Positions 1-10,272 of a DNA stretch of 64,000 nt are shown here, in pieces. The stretch comes from Chryseobacterium sp. H1D6B. GTDB lineage: Bacteria; Bacteroidota; Bacteroidia; Flavobacteriales; Weeksellaceae. Made by a program: the position numbers and the translations under genes. The notes beneath the pieces were generated by a model, which was given only the letters and a program-made list of their open reading frames with translations, searched no databases and had not been told where the DNA came from. Position 1 is the first letter of the stretch. Each line of letters starts with the position of its first letter. The stretch spans positions 434,001 through 498,000 of the forward strand of contig NZ_JARXVJ010000001.1 of the NCBI RefSeq assembly GCF_029892445.1. Reading direction: 5' to 3'.

Positions 1-904
1 TAGCTATTGAATCATTTACCCTTCTCCCTGATAAAATAACATCTGGATGATATCCTAATTGTTCTGCTTTATGAGCTAAATAATAGGGATCCACAGATAT
101 ACAATGACCACCAACTAACCCAGGTTTGTACTTAAGAAAGTTATATTTCGTTCCTGCGGCATCTAAAACATCGTTGGTATCAATACCTATTCTATCGAAT
201 ATTAATGCTAACTCATTCACGAATGAAATATTTACATCTCTTTGAGCATTTTCTATTGCTTTAGAAGCTTCGGCTACTTTAATACTTGGAGCTTTATGAG
301 TTCCTGCAGTAATGATTTTTTTGTATAAATCATCTACTTCTTCTGCCGTTTCCTTCGTAGATCCAGAAGTTACTTTTTTAACACTTGTAAGCGTATTTAC
401 TTTATCTCCGGGATTAATTCTTTCTGGAGAATAGCCAACAAAGAAATCCTGATTGAATGTAAGCCCCGAATATTTTTCTAATATCGGCACACATTCTTCT
501 TCAGTACATCCAGGAAAAACAGTCGATTCATAAATAATAATGTCTCCTTTTTTAATAATTCCGCCTAACATTTTTGACGCAGAAATTAACGGATTCAGGT
601 CTGGTGCATTATATTTATCAATAGGTGTAGGAACTGTTACTATGAAAACATTATATTGAGAGATATCTGTCAATAGATTCGTAGCTTTATATCCAATTTC
701 ACCCTTAGAATCATCATATTTTTTTAAATTTTGATTCAAGTTTTCTATATCAGCTTCTCTGGTAATATCCAAACCATTATTAAGCTCTTTTACTCTTTGC
801 TCATTTATATCAAACCCTAAAACAGGATAATGATTAGCAAATTCTAATGATAAGGGTAATCCGACATAACCTTGCCCAATAACAGCTATCTTATATAATT
901 TCAT
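1..904 (-). CDS. Nucleotide-sugar dehydrogenase (UDP-HexNAc 6-dehydrogenase type), cut by left edge
   Basis: The first 301 residues are visible; the C-terminal end lies outside the window. The N-terminus [18 protein letters not shown] is a Rossmann NAD site (GxGYxGLP). A later stretch reading [17 protein letters not shown] carries the Gly-Gly-His-Cys-Ile segment that holds the catalytic cysteine in the UDP-glucose/GDP-mannose dehydrogenase family. The resemblance is to the WbpO/TviB branch, which oxidises UDP-N-acetylhexosamines to uronic acids for capsule or O-antigen; the exact sugar is inferred only. The ATG abuts the stop codon of the Wzc-like gene upstream, so the two are probably cotranscribed and translationally coupled. 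Confidence 0.9.
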   Translation of the reverse strand, partial: MKLYKIAVIGQGYVGLPLSLEFANHYPVLGFDINEQRVKELNNGLDITREADIENLNQNLKKYDDSKGEIGYKATNLLTDISQYNVFIVTVPTPIDKYNAPDLNPLISASKMLGGIIKKGDIIIYESTVFPGCTEEECVPILEKYSGLTFNQDFFVGYSPERINPGDKVNTLTSVKKVTSGSTKETAEEVDDLYKKIITAGTHKAPSIKVAEASKAIENAQRDVNISFVNELALIFDRIGIDTNDVLDAAGTKYNFLKYKPGLVGGHCISVDPYYLAHKAEQLGYHPDVILSGRRVNDSIA

Positions 905-3295
905 TTAACTAAGTTTGTTTTTAATTTTTTCCCACCATGTTTGTTCTTTTTGGTTATTATATCCATAACCATATTTATTGCCATATCCTAAATTATCTCT
1001 ACTGACATCATTTAAGACAAATGCAACATTTTTAATTTTTCCTTGATCTATATTAGTATTAGCAAATTCCATTAATGATTTCTCAGTGTATTTCGACCTT
1101 GATACATAAATAGTAACATCAGCAAGATCAGCAATTAAGAATGTATCTGTAACTAATAATAATGGAGCTGTATCTAATATAATATAGTCATATTTTGTTT
1201 TAAGTTCATCTAATAGAACTTCATATCGTCCATTGGATAATAACTCCGTAGGGTTCGGAGGAATCATTCCTGAATAAATAACATCTAAATATGAATTAAA
1301 AGAAGAAACATGAATAATCTCTTCTAATGTCTTATCTGAATAAAGATATTCTGTAAGACCAGCTAATCCTTTTCTAGCTGGATTATAACGCTGCAGCTGA
1401 GGATTTCTAACATCTGATCCTATTATGATTGCTTTTTTCTTAGGGTTTGCTAATGTTAAAGCTAAATTAACTGAAGTAAAGGTTTTTCCTTCTCCTTTTA
1501 CAGAAGAAGTAACAAAAACAATCTTTCCTTTATTTTTATCTTTGGGAAGCATAAAATTCATATTCGTAATAAGAATTCTAAAAGCTTCGGCCATTGGTGT
1601 TATATCATTTACTCGTACAACTTCAGAGTCTCCTTTTTCTAAACTTGGTACTTCAGCAATAACAGGAGCATGAACTAATTTACCTAAATCATGTTTCGTT
1701 ATTATCTTATTATTAAGCAACTCTAGTAAGTATATAGCTATAAAAGGAAGTAATAACCCTAAAAATGCAGCACCCAATAAAATAATATTCTTTTTCGGGG
1801 CTACAGGTGTTTCTGATGAATAAGCAGTATCTATTACTCTAGCCTTAGGTGCTGTAATAGACTGTGCAATAGCCGTTTCTTCCCTTTTCTGTAAAAGCAG
1901 CAAATAAAGATTCTCTTTTAATTGTTGTTGTCGCTCAATACTTCTAAATACTTTCTCAATAGAAGGAAGCTTAGATATTTTACCAGATACTATATTTTGT
2001 TCTCCTAAATATTCATTTCTGGCTAGTTCCAAGCCGTCTTTACTTTTTTGTAAACTTTGTGTTATAGAAGAACGCAGGGCATTAATTTGTTTAGTTACAT
2101 CTACAACAGCAGGGTTCTCAGAAGTAGCGGACTCTAATAATCTGCTTCTTTGTAATATCAATTGATTATACGCAGAGATTCCTGCCATTGCGTCTGGATT
2201 GTTTAATCCTACATTTGCAGGCATCACTTGATATTGTGCTTGTTTAGAAACAAAATTTATTAGCGAATTTGTTAATTCTAATTGAGCATCTAAATCTAAT
2301 TGCTTAACTCTTGCAGAAGCGGAACTTTCTAAATTAATTTTAGCTTCTGTTACTATATCTGTAAGATTATTTTTTGTTTTAAAATTTTCTTTTTGATCTT
2401 CTACTTGTCCCAACTCTACAGAAAGTTTTTTAATCCTATCCTCTATAAAATCCAATGTTTTCTTTGATTCTAAATTTTTATCTGTAATTGCATCATTGTT
2501 ATAAGCTTTTACTAAAGCATTCAATATATCAATAGCTTTATCAATTTGAGGATAATTAAGTGCTAATTCTAAAACGGTAGCATCTTTATTTACTTCTCCA
2601 ATAGTTGAGATGCTTTGTAAACTTGCAATTTTACCTTCCAGTGTCGGGATAACAAGTTCTAGATCAGTAACGTTTAGTTCAGTAACAGTTAAAGGATTAA
2701 ATTTTTCATTTTTTAAAATAATAATATTAGCGTAAGGCAGACTAATCGTTTTCCCGTATCCAGAAACAATTTCTTTATCTAATTCATCGGAAGATAATGT
2801 AAGTTTATTTCCTTCTATTTTAAGATTTAAAGGTTTTTTTGGAAACTTTTTAAGAGGCTTTTCATTAATTACCCTTACTATAACTGGAGATGAATTCTTA
2901 TATAATTCCTGTTTATTTAATTTATGTTTTGCAAAAATATCTGTTTGTAAATTTTGAGAGATAACAACATCCCGCATCAATTTCTTAGATTTTAAGATTT
3001 CAATTTCGTTATCAATACTATTAGTCTTCATTCCCCCAAAACCGGATAAATCTTGAAGAACATTTATATCAGTACTTGATGGAGAACTTTTAGTATCCTT
3101 AATAAGGATTGTTGACTTAATATTATAGATAGGTGTAATAAATCTTAATACAAAATAAGCAAGTAAAACACACAAAAATGCAGAAATAACAAACCACAGC
3201 CATTTTCGCAAATACGGTTTAATTATTTCATTAATATTGATGCTGTTTGAGTCATTTTCTAATTCCGAAGAGTGTAAAGATTTTTGGTTGTCCAT
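905..3295 (-). CDS. Wzc-like polysaccharide co-polymerase and tyrosine autokinase
   Basis: This 796-residue inner-membrane protein controls capsule or exopolysaccharide chain length and export. A Wzz domain follows a first membrane helix near residues 32-53, a long periplasmic coiled-coil region comes next, and a second helix lies near 500-522. The cytoplasmic BY-kinase domain has Walker A (SSVKGEGKT, about residue 600), Walker A' ([10 protein letters not shown]) and Walker B ([13 protein letters not shown]). Near the C-terminus a short Tyr/Gly/Asn cluster ([11 protein letters not shown]) is the expected autophosphorylation tail. The gene lies 7 bp after the Wza-like gene, its usual partner. 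Family call is firm; the polysaccharide is unknown. Confidence 0.93.
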   Translation of the reverse strand: MDNQKSLHSSELENDSNSININEIIKPYLRKWLWFVISAFLCVLLAYFVLRFITPIYNIKSTILIKDTKSSPSSTDINVLQDLSGFGGMKTNSIDNEIEILKSKKLMRDVVISQNLQTDIFAKHKLNKQELYKNSSPVIVRVINEKPLKKFPKKPLNLKIEGNKLTLSSDELDKEIVSGYGKTISLPYANIIILKNEKFNPLTVTELNVTDLELVIPTLEGKIASLQSISTIGEVNKDATVLELALNYPQIDKAIDILNALVKAYNNDAITDKNLESKKTLDFIEDRIKKLSVELGQVEDQKENFKTKNNLTDIVTEAKINLESSASARVKQLDLDAQLELTNSLINFVSKQAQYQVMPANVGLNNPDAMAGISAYNQLILQRSRLLESATSENPAVVDVTKQINALRSSITQSLQKSKDGLELARNEYLGEQNIVSGKISKLPSIEKVFRSIERQQQLKENLYLLLLQKREETAIAQSITAPKARVIDTAYSSETPVAPKKNIILLGAAFLGLLLPFIAIYLLELLNNKIITKHDLGKLVHAPVIAEVPSLEKGDSEVVRVNDITPMAEAFRILITNMNFMLPKDKNKGKIVFVTSSVKGEGKTFTSVNLALTLANPKKKAIIIGSDVRNPQLQRYNPARKGLAGLTEYLYSDKTLEEIIHVSSFNSYLDVIYSGMIPPNPTELLSNGRYEVLLDELKTKYDYIILDTAPLLLVTDTFLIADLADVTIYVSRSKYTEKSLMEFANTNIDQGKIKNVAFVLNDVSRDNLGYGNKYGYGYNNQKEQTWWEKIKNKLS

Positions 3296-3302
3296 TAATT
3301 TT

Positions 3303-4121
3303 TTATTTCTTGAATAAACTTACTACAACAGCAATTGCTGTAACAGCGATTGAAGCTGCTGTTAAATAAAGTCCTGTATTAGGGTTTTGTTTAGAGGTAA
3401 GATCTCTGATTTTAGTTGCAGAAACTATTATGGCATCGCCTTGCTTTAAATTATAATAAGGTGAATTAATAAGATTAGCATCCTGTAAATTTACTTTACC
3501 ATGGGTAATCGTACCATTTTCAGTTCTTATTACTAATATATCATCTCTTTTCCCATACATTGTTAGGTCTCCTGCAAGTCCCAATGCATTAAGAATTGTT
3601 GCTTGTCCGTTAGCAATTGTGTAGTCTCCTTGTTTATTTACTTCCCCTAAGATTGTCACTCTAAAATTAGCCAGCCTTACATTCACTGATGGATTAATAA
3701 CATATTTTGTCATTCTATCTCTCAGCTCATCTTTAAACGCTACTAAAGATTTATCTTTTGTACTAAGTTTTCCTAGAACTGGAAAATCTATATTTCCATC
3801 ACTGTCTACAATATATGTAGGTCCAGCAATAGTAGAAATTCCTTGGTTAGGTGTATTTCCCCCAGCGAAACTATTACCTTGAATAACTTCGGAAGAGAAA
3901 TAGTTTTGATTGAATGGTTTTACAACATCCATATCTTTTGCCGTAATAAGAATTACCAGCTGATCCCCTACTTGTATTGTAGAATTAGAATTCTTTACAG
4001 ATGATTCTGTAGCGACTTTCTCTATATTTTGCATATAATTCAAGTCATTCTTAGCATTCTGTTTAGTCTTACACGACACTAATAAGAATACAAGAAATAT
4101 TCCCAATATTTTACCCTTCAT
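3303..4121 (-). CDS. Wza-like polysaccharide export outer-membrane lipoprotein
   Basis: The 272-residue product starts with a lipoprotein signal ([17 protein letters not shown], Cys at residue 17). A Poly_export domain follows ([16 protein letters not shown], then [17 protein letters not shown]) and an SLBB-type domain ([19 protein letters not shown]). A hydrophobic C-terminal helix ([20 protein letters not shown]) fits the outer-membrane-crossing helix of Wza-type channels. It should form the exit pore for the polymer handled by the adjacent Wzc-like kinase. A TATATTTG box at 4136-4143 suggests its own promoter as well as read-through from the dehydratase gene 36 bp upstream. Confidence 0.92.
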   Translation of the reverse strand: MKGKILGIFLVFLLVSCKTKQNAKNDLNYMQNIEKVATESSVKNSNSTIQVGDQLVILITAKDMDVVKPFNQNYFSSEVIQGNSFAGGNTPNQGISTIAGPTYIVDSDGNIDFPVLGKLSTKDKSLVAFKDELRDRMTKYVINPSVNVRLANFRVTILGEVNKQGDYTIANGQATILNALGLAGDLTMYGKRDDILVIRTENGTITHGKVNLQDANLINSPYYNLKQGDAIIVSATKIRDLTSKQNPNTGLYLTAASIAVTAIAVVVSLFKK

Positions 4122-4135
4122 ATTTTAAAATTGTA

Positions 4136-4143
4136 CAAATATA
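4136..4143 (-). promoter_or_regulatory. Candidate -7 box (TATATTTG) before the Wza-like gene
   Basis: On the minus strand the bases read TATATTTG, matching the Bacteroidota -7 consensus TAnnTTTG, 15 bp before the ATG at 4121. It lies in the 36-bp gap after the dehydratase gene, so wza-wzc could be expressed separately from the sugar-modifying genes. Seen by eye only. Confidence 0.45.
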
Positions 4144-4157
4144 CATTTATATTTTTT

Positions 4158-6086
4158 CTATTTATCCAAAACCTCGTAGATAGAATTATTACTTCTAAAT
4201 TCAGGCACAATGATTTTCAAAAGCTTAACTACCTCTACCTTATCTTCAACTAAAGATGCTTTTGTAATTGAATCTATCAAGCCTTCTATTTCTAAAAATT
4301 CTATGGTAGGATCTTTAGAAATCATAATCTTTTCGTTATGAGTAGGAAGTGTTTTTGCATTATCACTTAGTAATTCTTCATATAACTTTTCACCAGGTCT
4401 AAGTCCTGTATATATAATTTTTATATCAATATTTGGTTCGAATCCTGACAATTTTATCATTCTTTTTGCAAGATCCAAAATCTTTACAGGTTCACCCATA
4501 TCAAAGACAAAGATCTCACCTCCTTGTCCCATTGTTCCTGCATGCAGAACAAGCTCACATGCTTCAGGAATTGTCATAAAGTATCTTACAATGTCTGGAT
4601 GCGTAATAGTAACAGGACCTCCGGCCTCAATCTGCTTTTTAAAATAAGGAATAACAGATCCGTTTGATCCTAAAACATTACCAAACCTTGTAGTAATAAA
4701 TTTTGTAGTGTTTCCTTCAACATTTTGTAATGACTGAACAAATAATTCTGCGGCTCTTTTAGAAGCTCCCATTACATTCGTAGGGTTTACTGCTTTATCT
4801 GTAGAAACCATCACAAATCTGTTAACTTTATACTTACTGGATAAGGTAGCTATATTTTTTGATCCTAAGACGTTGACAAGAATAGCTTCATTAGGGTTTT
4901 CTTCAACTAAAGGAACATGCTTATAGGCTGCGGCATGATATACCATTGAGAAATTATGAATCTGGAATACGGGTTCTATCCTTTGTATGTTAGAAACATC
5001 GGCTAAAACAAATTTAAACCTAATATGAGGGAATTTATCCTTCATCTCAAGTTCAATGTCATATAATGGAGTTTCTGCCTGGTCTAAAACAACTATTAAA
5101 GCAGGGTTAAACTGTGCAACCTGTCTTACAATTTCACTTCCAATAGAACCAGCTCCGCCGGTTACTAGTATATTTTTATTAAAGTGTCTGCTCCTAACTT
5201 CTTCACTTTCAATTTTAATAGGTCTTCTATTGAGTAGATCTTCAATTTGAAGATTCCTAATTGACCCTCCTAAATCACTGTCTCTCAATTTCTGAACAGA
5301 TGGTGCTTTAAAAATATTTAGATCTTTTTCTAAAAACAAATTCACCCAAGAGTTCATTTCATCTTTAGACATCATTTCTTTTACGATAATGACCCCGTCT
5401 ATTATAAGTTCCTCTTTGGTAGCCTCCTCAATTCTTCTTTTCTCATAAATAGGCTTTCCTAATAGGGATGCTCTTTTAGAGTCTGTTCTTTGAGTAAGAA
5501 AACCCACGACTTGATAGGGCAGACTTGGATTATCCAAAATCGCTCTCGCAATGGCGATAGACTGCTCATCAATCCCTAATACCAAAATCCTTTTCTTTAG
5601 AGCACTTCTTCTGTATTCTCTAACGATATGAAAAAATTCTTTAACATAAAGTCTGAAAAGAAATAACCCCATAAAGGAAATAATAAAATACAGTACCAGA
5701 TAAGGCGTAAGAATAAATTTCCCTCCTGTAAACCAGAAATAGACAATATTCACTGTACTTATAACAGCCATAGTACAGAAACAAGAAATCAGCAATTTGA
5801 ATAAGTCAATAAATGTTGAATGCCTTATAATTCCTGCATAGGTCTTAAAAATGTACATAAACACTGTATTCATCAAAATAATAAATGCAAACACAACGCT
5901 TTTATCATCATGATAAATAAATTCTTTTTGAGTGATCTTTTCTATAATGTAGGTAGAAAGAAATAAAGATACAACCAGAATAATAATATCTATTACTAGT
6001 ATTATCCATCTAGGAAGGTATCTTACGTCTGAGAGATTGACAACATTATCTCCTCCAAATATTTTTTTTCTAAGAGAGTTGTACAT
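4158..6086 (-). CDS. Membrane nucleoside-diphosphate-sugar dehydratase/epimerase (CapD/WbpM/PglF-like)
   Basis: This 642-residue protein has about four N-terminal membrane helices, a CoA-binding-like Rossmann region (LVLGIDEQSIAIARAIL) and a C-terminal short-chain dehydrogenase domain. The NAD site is VTGGAGSIGSEIVRQ (about residue 312). The active-site region reads VSTDKAVNPTNVMGASKR (about 435), with Met where short forms have Tyr, the SMK pattern known for long membrane-bound WbpM homologues. The family converts UDP-GlcNAc to a 4-keto-6-deoxy sugar, a usual substrate for the DegT-type aminotransferase encoded just upstream. No PglD-like acetyltransferase is in view. Confidence 0.92.
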   Translation of the reverse strand: MYNSLRKKIFGGDNVVNLSDVRYLPRWIILVIDIIILVVSLFLSTYIIEKITQKEFIYHDDKSVVFAFIILMNTVFMYIFKTYAGIIRHSTFIDLFKLLISCFCTMAVISTVNIVYFWFTGGKFILTPYLVLYFIISFMGLFLFRLYVKEFFHIVREYRRSALKKRILVLGIDEQSIAIARAILDNPSLPYQVVGFLTQRTDSKRASLLGKPIYEKRRIEEATKEELIIDGVIIVKEMMSKDEMNSWVNLFLEKDLNIFKAPSVQKLRDSDLGGSIRNLQIEDLLNRRPIKIESEEVRSRHFNKNILVTGGAGSIGSEIVRQVAQFNPALIVVLDQAETPLYDIELEMKDKFPHIRFKFVLADVSNIQRIEPVFQIHNFSMVYHAAAYKHVPLVEENPNEAILVNVLGSKNIATLSSKYKVNRFVMVSTDKAVNPTNVMGASKRAAELFVQSLQNVEGNTTKFITTRFGNVLGSNGSVIPYFKKQIEAGGPVTITHPDIVRYFMTIPEACELVLHAGTMGQGGEIFVFDMGEPVKILDLAKRMIKLSGFEPNIDIKIIYTGLRPGEKLYEELLSDNAKTLPTHNEKIMISKDPTIEFLEIEGLIDSITKASLVEDKVEVVKLLKIIVPEFRSNNSIYEVLDK

Positions 6087-6159
6087 TGTCTTTATTTGTG
6101 ATCATGTTTAATAGGGTATAAAACCCAAATTTTTATTAATAGTATGTAAAGTATGAGTG

Positions 6160-6167
6160 CAAAATTA
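6160..6167 (-). promoter_or_regulatory. Candidate -7 box (TAATTTTG) before the dehydratase gene
   Basis: The minus strand reads TAATTTTG, fitting TAnnTTTG, within the 121-bp gap between the aminotransferase and the dehydratase. It implies a leader of roughly 70 nt to the ATG at 6086. By-eye call. Confidence 0.4.
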
Positions 6168-6207
6168 AAATAAAATTTCATCTATACTTTATATTTAAAA
6201 AATAAAT

Positions 6208-7335
6208 TTAATCTATTGTGTTTTTTAAAACTTTTGAAATTCTAGCCTTACAATTGTTCGTTAAATTAGTACCTGACGGCAAACATAAACCACTTTCAAA
6301 AAGTATACCAGAAAGATTATTTCCAAAAAATTCACACTGATTATATAAGGGTTGTAAATGCATGGGTTTCCATAAATATCTGGTTTCTATATTACTTTGC
6401 AAGAATTCTCTTCTAAGATTTTCTTTTGAAACTTTGTTCTTTAGAATGATTGTATTTAACCAATAATTAGAATAAAAGTCACTATTTGGTGCAGAAAAAA
6501 GTTTAATATTTTCATTATCACCTATATTTTCTTGATAAAAATCATGGTTTATTCTTCTTTGCTCTATTCTATTTTCTAAAACTTCCATCTGTCCTCTCCC
6601 GATTCCCGCCGAAATATTATTCATTCTGTAATTATAGCCTATTTCAGAATGGCAGTAATAGTCTTTATTATCTTTTGCTTGTGTTGAAAGAAAAAGTGCT
6701 CTGCTTTTATCCGATTCATTTCTGGAAATCAAAATCCCTCCTCCAGAAGCAGTAATAATTTTATTTCCGTTAAAACTTATAATCGATAGATCACCAAAAG
6801 TTCCACAAAGTTGATTTTTATATTTGCTGCCAAGAGCTTCTGCGCTGTCTTCAATAATAGGAATCTCATATTTTCTTGAAATCTCAAGTATTTCATCAAC
6901 TTTAAATGGCATTCCATATAAAGATACGGTAATGATTGCCCTAGGTTTTTTGCCCTTCTGTATGCAGAATTTAACGGCATCTTCTAGTGCATTCGGGCAC
7001 ATGTTCCAGGTTTCGCTTTCGCTGTCTACAAATATGGGAACGGCCTTCAAGTAAAGAATAGGATTTGCTGACGCTACAAAAGTAAATGACTGACAAATTA
7101 CAAAATCTCCTTCTTCTACATTTAATAATTTTAGTGCTAAATGAATGGCTGCTGTTCCAGACGATAAGGCTGTGACAAAAGAATTATTGCCCAGATAATT
7201 TTCTAAACTACTTTCAAATTCATCTATGTTAGAGCCATATTGAGAAATCCAGTTGGTATCAAATGCCTGCTGTATATATTTCAGCTCACTTCCTCCCATA
7301 TGCGGAGGTGAAAGCCAAATTTTTTGTTTTTCCAA
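6208..7335 (-). CDS. DegT/DnrJ/EryC1/StrS-family PLP aminotransferase
   Basis: The 375-residue protein belongs to the sugar aminotransferases. The N-terminus (IWLSPPHMGGSELKYI) and the SSGTAAIHLAL segment are typical. The PLP lysine is expected in SFNGNKIITASGGG (about residue 193), with the cofactor aspartate in IIEDSAEALGSKYK. In PglE/WbpE-like enzymes the amino group goes to C4 or C3 of a UDP-keto sugar, and the neighbouring WbpM-like dehydratase would supply a 4-keto substrate. That pairing suggests a 4-amino-4,6-dideoxy sugar such as a bacillosamine precursor, an inference from context. Confidence 0.9.
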   Translation of the reverse strand: MEKQKIWLSPPHMGGSELKYIQQAFDTNWISQYGSNIDEFESSLENYLGNNSFVTALSSGTAAIHLALKLLNVEEGDFVICQSFTFVASANPILYLKAVPIFVDSESETWNMCPNALEDAVKFCIQKGKKPRAIITVSLYGMPFKVDEILEISRKYEIPIIEDSAEALGSKYKNQLCGTFGDLSIISFNGNKIITASGGGILISRNESDKSRALFLSTQAKDNKDYYCHSEIGYNYRMNNISAGIGRGQMEVLENRIEQRRINHDFYQENIGDNENIKLFSAPNSDFYSNYWLNTIILKNKVSKENLRREFLQSNIETRYLWKPMHLQPLYNQCEFFGNNLSGILFESGLCLPSGTNLTNNCKARISKVLKNTID

Positions 7336-7348
7336 TATCTATTTATGT

Positions 7349-7807
7349 TTATTCAAAAATATCATTTATTTTTTCATATTCAAAACCTCTGCTCATTAAA
7401 TACTTGATTGTCTTTGATTTTTTCTGATATTCTTTTAATCCCGTCTGCCTTGAAGAATAATCTTCAAAGATTTTCTTAATCGTTTTCTCATAATCTGCTT
7501 CGTCTATTTCATCAAAACAACTGTTAATCAACTTCTCAGGAACCTGTTTTTGTTTTAAGTAAATACGGATTTTATTTTTTCCCCAGTGTTTTATATAAAA
7601 CTTTCCTCTTATATAGCTTCTTGTAAATCTTTCCTCATTTAAATAATTTTCCTTCAAAAGATATAAAAAAATTTCATCTTTGGCCTCTGGAATCACCATA
7701 AACTCCCTCATCTTCTGCTCTACTTCTGCATGACAACGGTCCTGGTAAACACAATAATTCACCAATTTCTGCTTAATTTCCTCAAAAGTAAAAGACTTTT
7801 TTTCCAT
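7349..7807 (-). CDS. recX: RecX-family regulator of RecA
   Basis: The 152-residue product has three-helix RecX repeats, visible in KLVNYCVYQDRCHAEVEQKM and in LKENYLNEERFTRSYIRGKF followed by WGKNKIRIYLKQKQV. RecX binds RecA filaments and limits strand exchange. Length is normal for the family. It sits 57 bp downstream of glyA, separated by a strong hairpin terminator, so it may be transcribed from its own promoter. Confidence 0.88.
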   Translation of the reverse strand: MEKKSFTFEEIKQKLVNYCVYQDRCHAEVEQKMREFMVIPEAKDEIFLYLLKENYLNEERFTRSYIRGKFYIKHWGKNKIRIYLKQKQVPEKLINSCFDEIDEADYEKTIKKIFEDYSSRQTGLKEYQKKSKTIKYLMSRGFEYEKINDIFE

Positions 7808-7810
7808 ATT

Positions 7811-7844
7811 TATAAAAAAAAGAATGGACTTCCGTCCACTCTTT
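7811..7844 (-). terminator. Rho-independent terminator downstream of glyA
   Basis: On the minus strand AAGAGTGGAC pairs with GTCCATTCTT (one G-T wobble) around a 4-base loop, followed by a run of T. It lies between the glyA stop and the recX start. Confidence 0.75.
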
Positions 7845-7864
7845 ATATTCTAATTTGATCAATA

Positions 7865-9130
7865 TTAATAGTTGAACAATGCTTTTCCTTCCATTAATTC
7901 GTTTACTTTTTTCCTTACAGAAACCAGTACTTCTTCATTTTTAATATTGTCTACTACTTCAGAAATTAACCCTGCGATAGTTTCCATATCATTTTCTTTT
8001 AATCCTCTTGTAGTGATCGCTGCAGTTCCTAATCTGATCCCTGAAGTTGTAAAAGGTGATTTATCATCAAAAGGAACCATATTTTTATTACATGTGATAT
8101 CAGCTTTTACTAAAGCTTTTTCAGTTTCTTTTCCGTTTACTCCTTTATTTCTAAGGTCTACAAGCATTAAGTGGTTGTCTGTACCGCCGCTTACAATATC
8201 AAATCCTCTGCTGATCATTGCTTTTGCTAAAGCCTGAGCATTAGATTTCACCTGCTTAGCATAAGTTTCAAACTGAGAATCAATAGCTTCTGCGAAAGCA
8301 ACAGCTTTTCCGGCAATAACGTGCTCTAAAGGACCTCCTTGAATTCCAGGAAAAACAGCTCCGTCTAATACCTGGCTCATCATTTTGATCTCTCCTTTCG
8401 GTGTTTTGTGGCCGTAAGTATTTTCAAAATCTTTCCCCATCATGATCATTCCTCCTCTTGGGCCTCTTAAAGTCTTATGGGTAGTAGTTGTTACTACGTG
8501 GCAGTGTTCGAATGGAGAATTTAATAATCCTTTTGCCACTAAACCAGCAGGGTGGGCAATATCAGCCCAAAGTGTAGCGCCGATTTCATCTGCAACTTCT
8601 CTGAATTTAGCATACTCTAAATCTCTAGAATAGGCTGAGAAACCTGCGATAAGCATTTTTGGTCTTTCTCTAAGAGCAACTTCTCTCATTTGATCATAAT
8701 CGATCAAACCCGTCTCCTGCTGTACTCCGTAAGAAACTACATTATATTGAATTCCAGAAAAATTAACTGCTGAACCATGTGTTAAGTGTCCTCCCATAGA
8801 AAGATCCATCCCCATAATTTTATCTCCCGGCTTTAAAACTGCCAGATAAACTGCTGCATTAGCCTGTGAACCAGAATGCGGCTGGACATTTACATAATCT
8901 ACTCCGAAAAGTTCTTTTGCTCTATCAATTGCTAAAGTTTCGACCTCATCTACTACTTCACAACCTCCGTAATATCTTTTTCCAGGGTATCCTTCTGCAT
9001 ATTTATTGGTAAGAACGCTCCCCATTGCTTTCATCACATTTTCAGAAACAAAGTTTTCTGAAGCAATCAGTTCTAATCCGTGAGTTTGTCTTTGTCTTTC
9101 TTTTTCTATAAGGTCGAAAATAATGTCCAT
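7865..9130 (-). CDS. glyA: Serine hydroxymethyltransferase
   Basis: This 421-residue cytoplasmic PLP enzyme interconverts serine and glycine while charging tetrahydrofolate with a one-carbon unit. The N-terminus has the hallmark [16 protein letters not shown], the substrate region [14 protein letters not shown] and the PLP lysine motif [16 protein letters not shown] (about residue 217). Length matches bacterial SHMT. The start ATG is preceded by a TACATTTG box at 9160-9167. A terminator follows the gene. Confidence 0.98.
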   Translation of the reverse strand: MDIIFDLIEKERQRQTHGLELIASENFVSENVMKAMGSVLTNKYAEGYPGKRYYGGCEVVDEVETLAIDRAKELFGVDYVNVQPHSGSQANAAVYLAVLKPGDKIMGMDLSMGGHLTHGSAVNFSGIQYNVVSYGVQQETGLIDYDQMREVALRERPKMLIAGFSAYSRDLEYAKFREVADEIGATLWADIAHPAGLVAKGLLNSPFEHCHVVTTTTHKTLRGPRGGMIMMGKDFENTYGHKTPKGEIKMMSQVLDGAVFPGIQGGPLEHVIAGKAVAFAEAIDSQFETYAKQVKSNAQALAKAMISRGFDIVSGGTDNHLMLVDLRNKGVNGKETEKALVKADITCNKNMVPFDDKSPFTTSGIRLGTAAITTRGLKENDMETIAGLISEVVDNIKNEEVLVSVRKKVNELMEGKALFNY

Positions 9131-9159
9131 TTATTTTTAATTTTAGAGATTTTCCACCC

Positions 9160-9167
9160 CAAATGTA
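9160..9167 (-). promoter_or_regulatory. Candidate -7 box (TACATTTG) of glyA
   Basis: The minus strand reads TACATTTG (consensus TAnnTTTG), 30 bp before the glyA ATG at 9130. By-eye call. Confidence 0.5.
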
Positions 9168-9237
9168 AGGATTTTTCGTGTAGATTTCAGCATCAGGAAA
9201 TATGATTTTTGGAATTAAATTTTTATAAAACAAGCGT

Positions 9238-10271
9238 TTATTTCAACTTATACTTGTTCTTAAGCCATAAACTTGTCCTTACTAATACAATCAAAACCGG
9301 AACTTCTACCAGCGGACCTATCACTCCCACAAATGCCTGCGATGAATGTACTCCAAACACTGAAATCGAAACCGCAATAGCCAGTTCAAAGTTATTCCCT
9401 GCTGCTGTAAAGGAAATAGAAACATTTTTATCATAGGGAACTTTCATCAATATATTGATGCTGAAACTAATGAAAAACATCAATACAAAATAGATTATTA
9501 ATGGAACAGCAGCTTTTACTACATCCATTGGCAGTTCTATTATTTTGTCTCCTTTTAAACTAAACATTAAAATAATAGTAAATAAAAGAGCATATAAAGT
9601 AACCGGTGATATAAAGGGAATAAATTTTCTGTTATACCAATCCTTCCCTTTTCTTCTGTGAGAAAATAACGGGTAAGAAATCCGCCTAAAAAAGGAATTC
9701 CAAGATAGATGAGTACACTCTGCATGACATCCTCTATGGGAACAGAAACATTAAAACTTCCTAATCCTAATTGACGAGGAATTATATTGATGAACAGCCA
9801 TACAAAAAAACTATAAGAAACCACTTGAAAAATACTGTTCAAGGCTACTAACAGAGCTGCATATTCTCGATTTCCTTTTGCTAAATCATTCCAGACAATG
9901 ACCATGGCTATACATCTTGCCAGCCCGATAAGGATCAGCCCGACCATATAATCAGGTTCATTTTTCAAAAAAACGAAAGCCAGTACAAACATTAAAACAG
10001 GACCGACAAGCCAGTTTAACAGTAAAGAAATGATGACTGCTTTTTTATCTTTAAGCACTTGAGGGAGCAAGGTATAATCTACTTTTGTGAGAGGCGGATA
10101 CATCATTAAGATCAGTCCGGCTGCTAATGGAATATTAACGGTACCTATAGAAAGAGAATTTGTCACATCAGAAATACCCGGAAAAAAATACCCCAGTCCT
10201 ACTCCAATGATTATCGCTGCAAAAATCCAAAGTGTTAAGTAGCGGTCAAGAAATTTCAATTTAGGTTCCAT
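9238..10271 (-). pseudogene. acr3: ACR3-family arsenite efflux permease, interrupted by a one-base frameshift
   Basis: The pump is split into an upstream frame of about 230 residues (start ATG at 10271, MEPKLKFLDRYLTLWIF) and a downstream frame ending at 9238. Upstream are the ACR3 signatures GLARCIAMVIVWNDLAKG and GGFLTRYFL; downstream are [18 protein letters not shown] and [15 protein letters not shown]. Joined, they give about 345 residues, the normal ACR3 length. The break is in the run at 9642-9652, where one base is missing: -1 reading restores [19 protein letters not shown] in phase with both halves. It is the last gene of the ars cassette, 1 bp after the phosphatase gene. Either a true pseudogene, a -1 recoded gene, or a sequencing error. 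Confidence 0.88.
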
Positions 10272-10272
10272 C

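Noticed and set aside
6114..6126. Hairpin GGGT-ATAAA-ACCC as terminator of the aminotransferase gene
   Set aside because: The stem is 4 bp and no T-run follows on the minus strand.
7872..8633. Open frames opposite glyA (7872-8237, 8442-8633)
   Set aside because: They are reverse-strand shadows of a strongly conserved gene and have no start context or family match.
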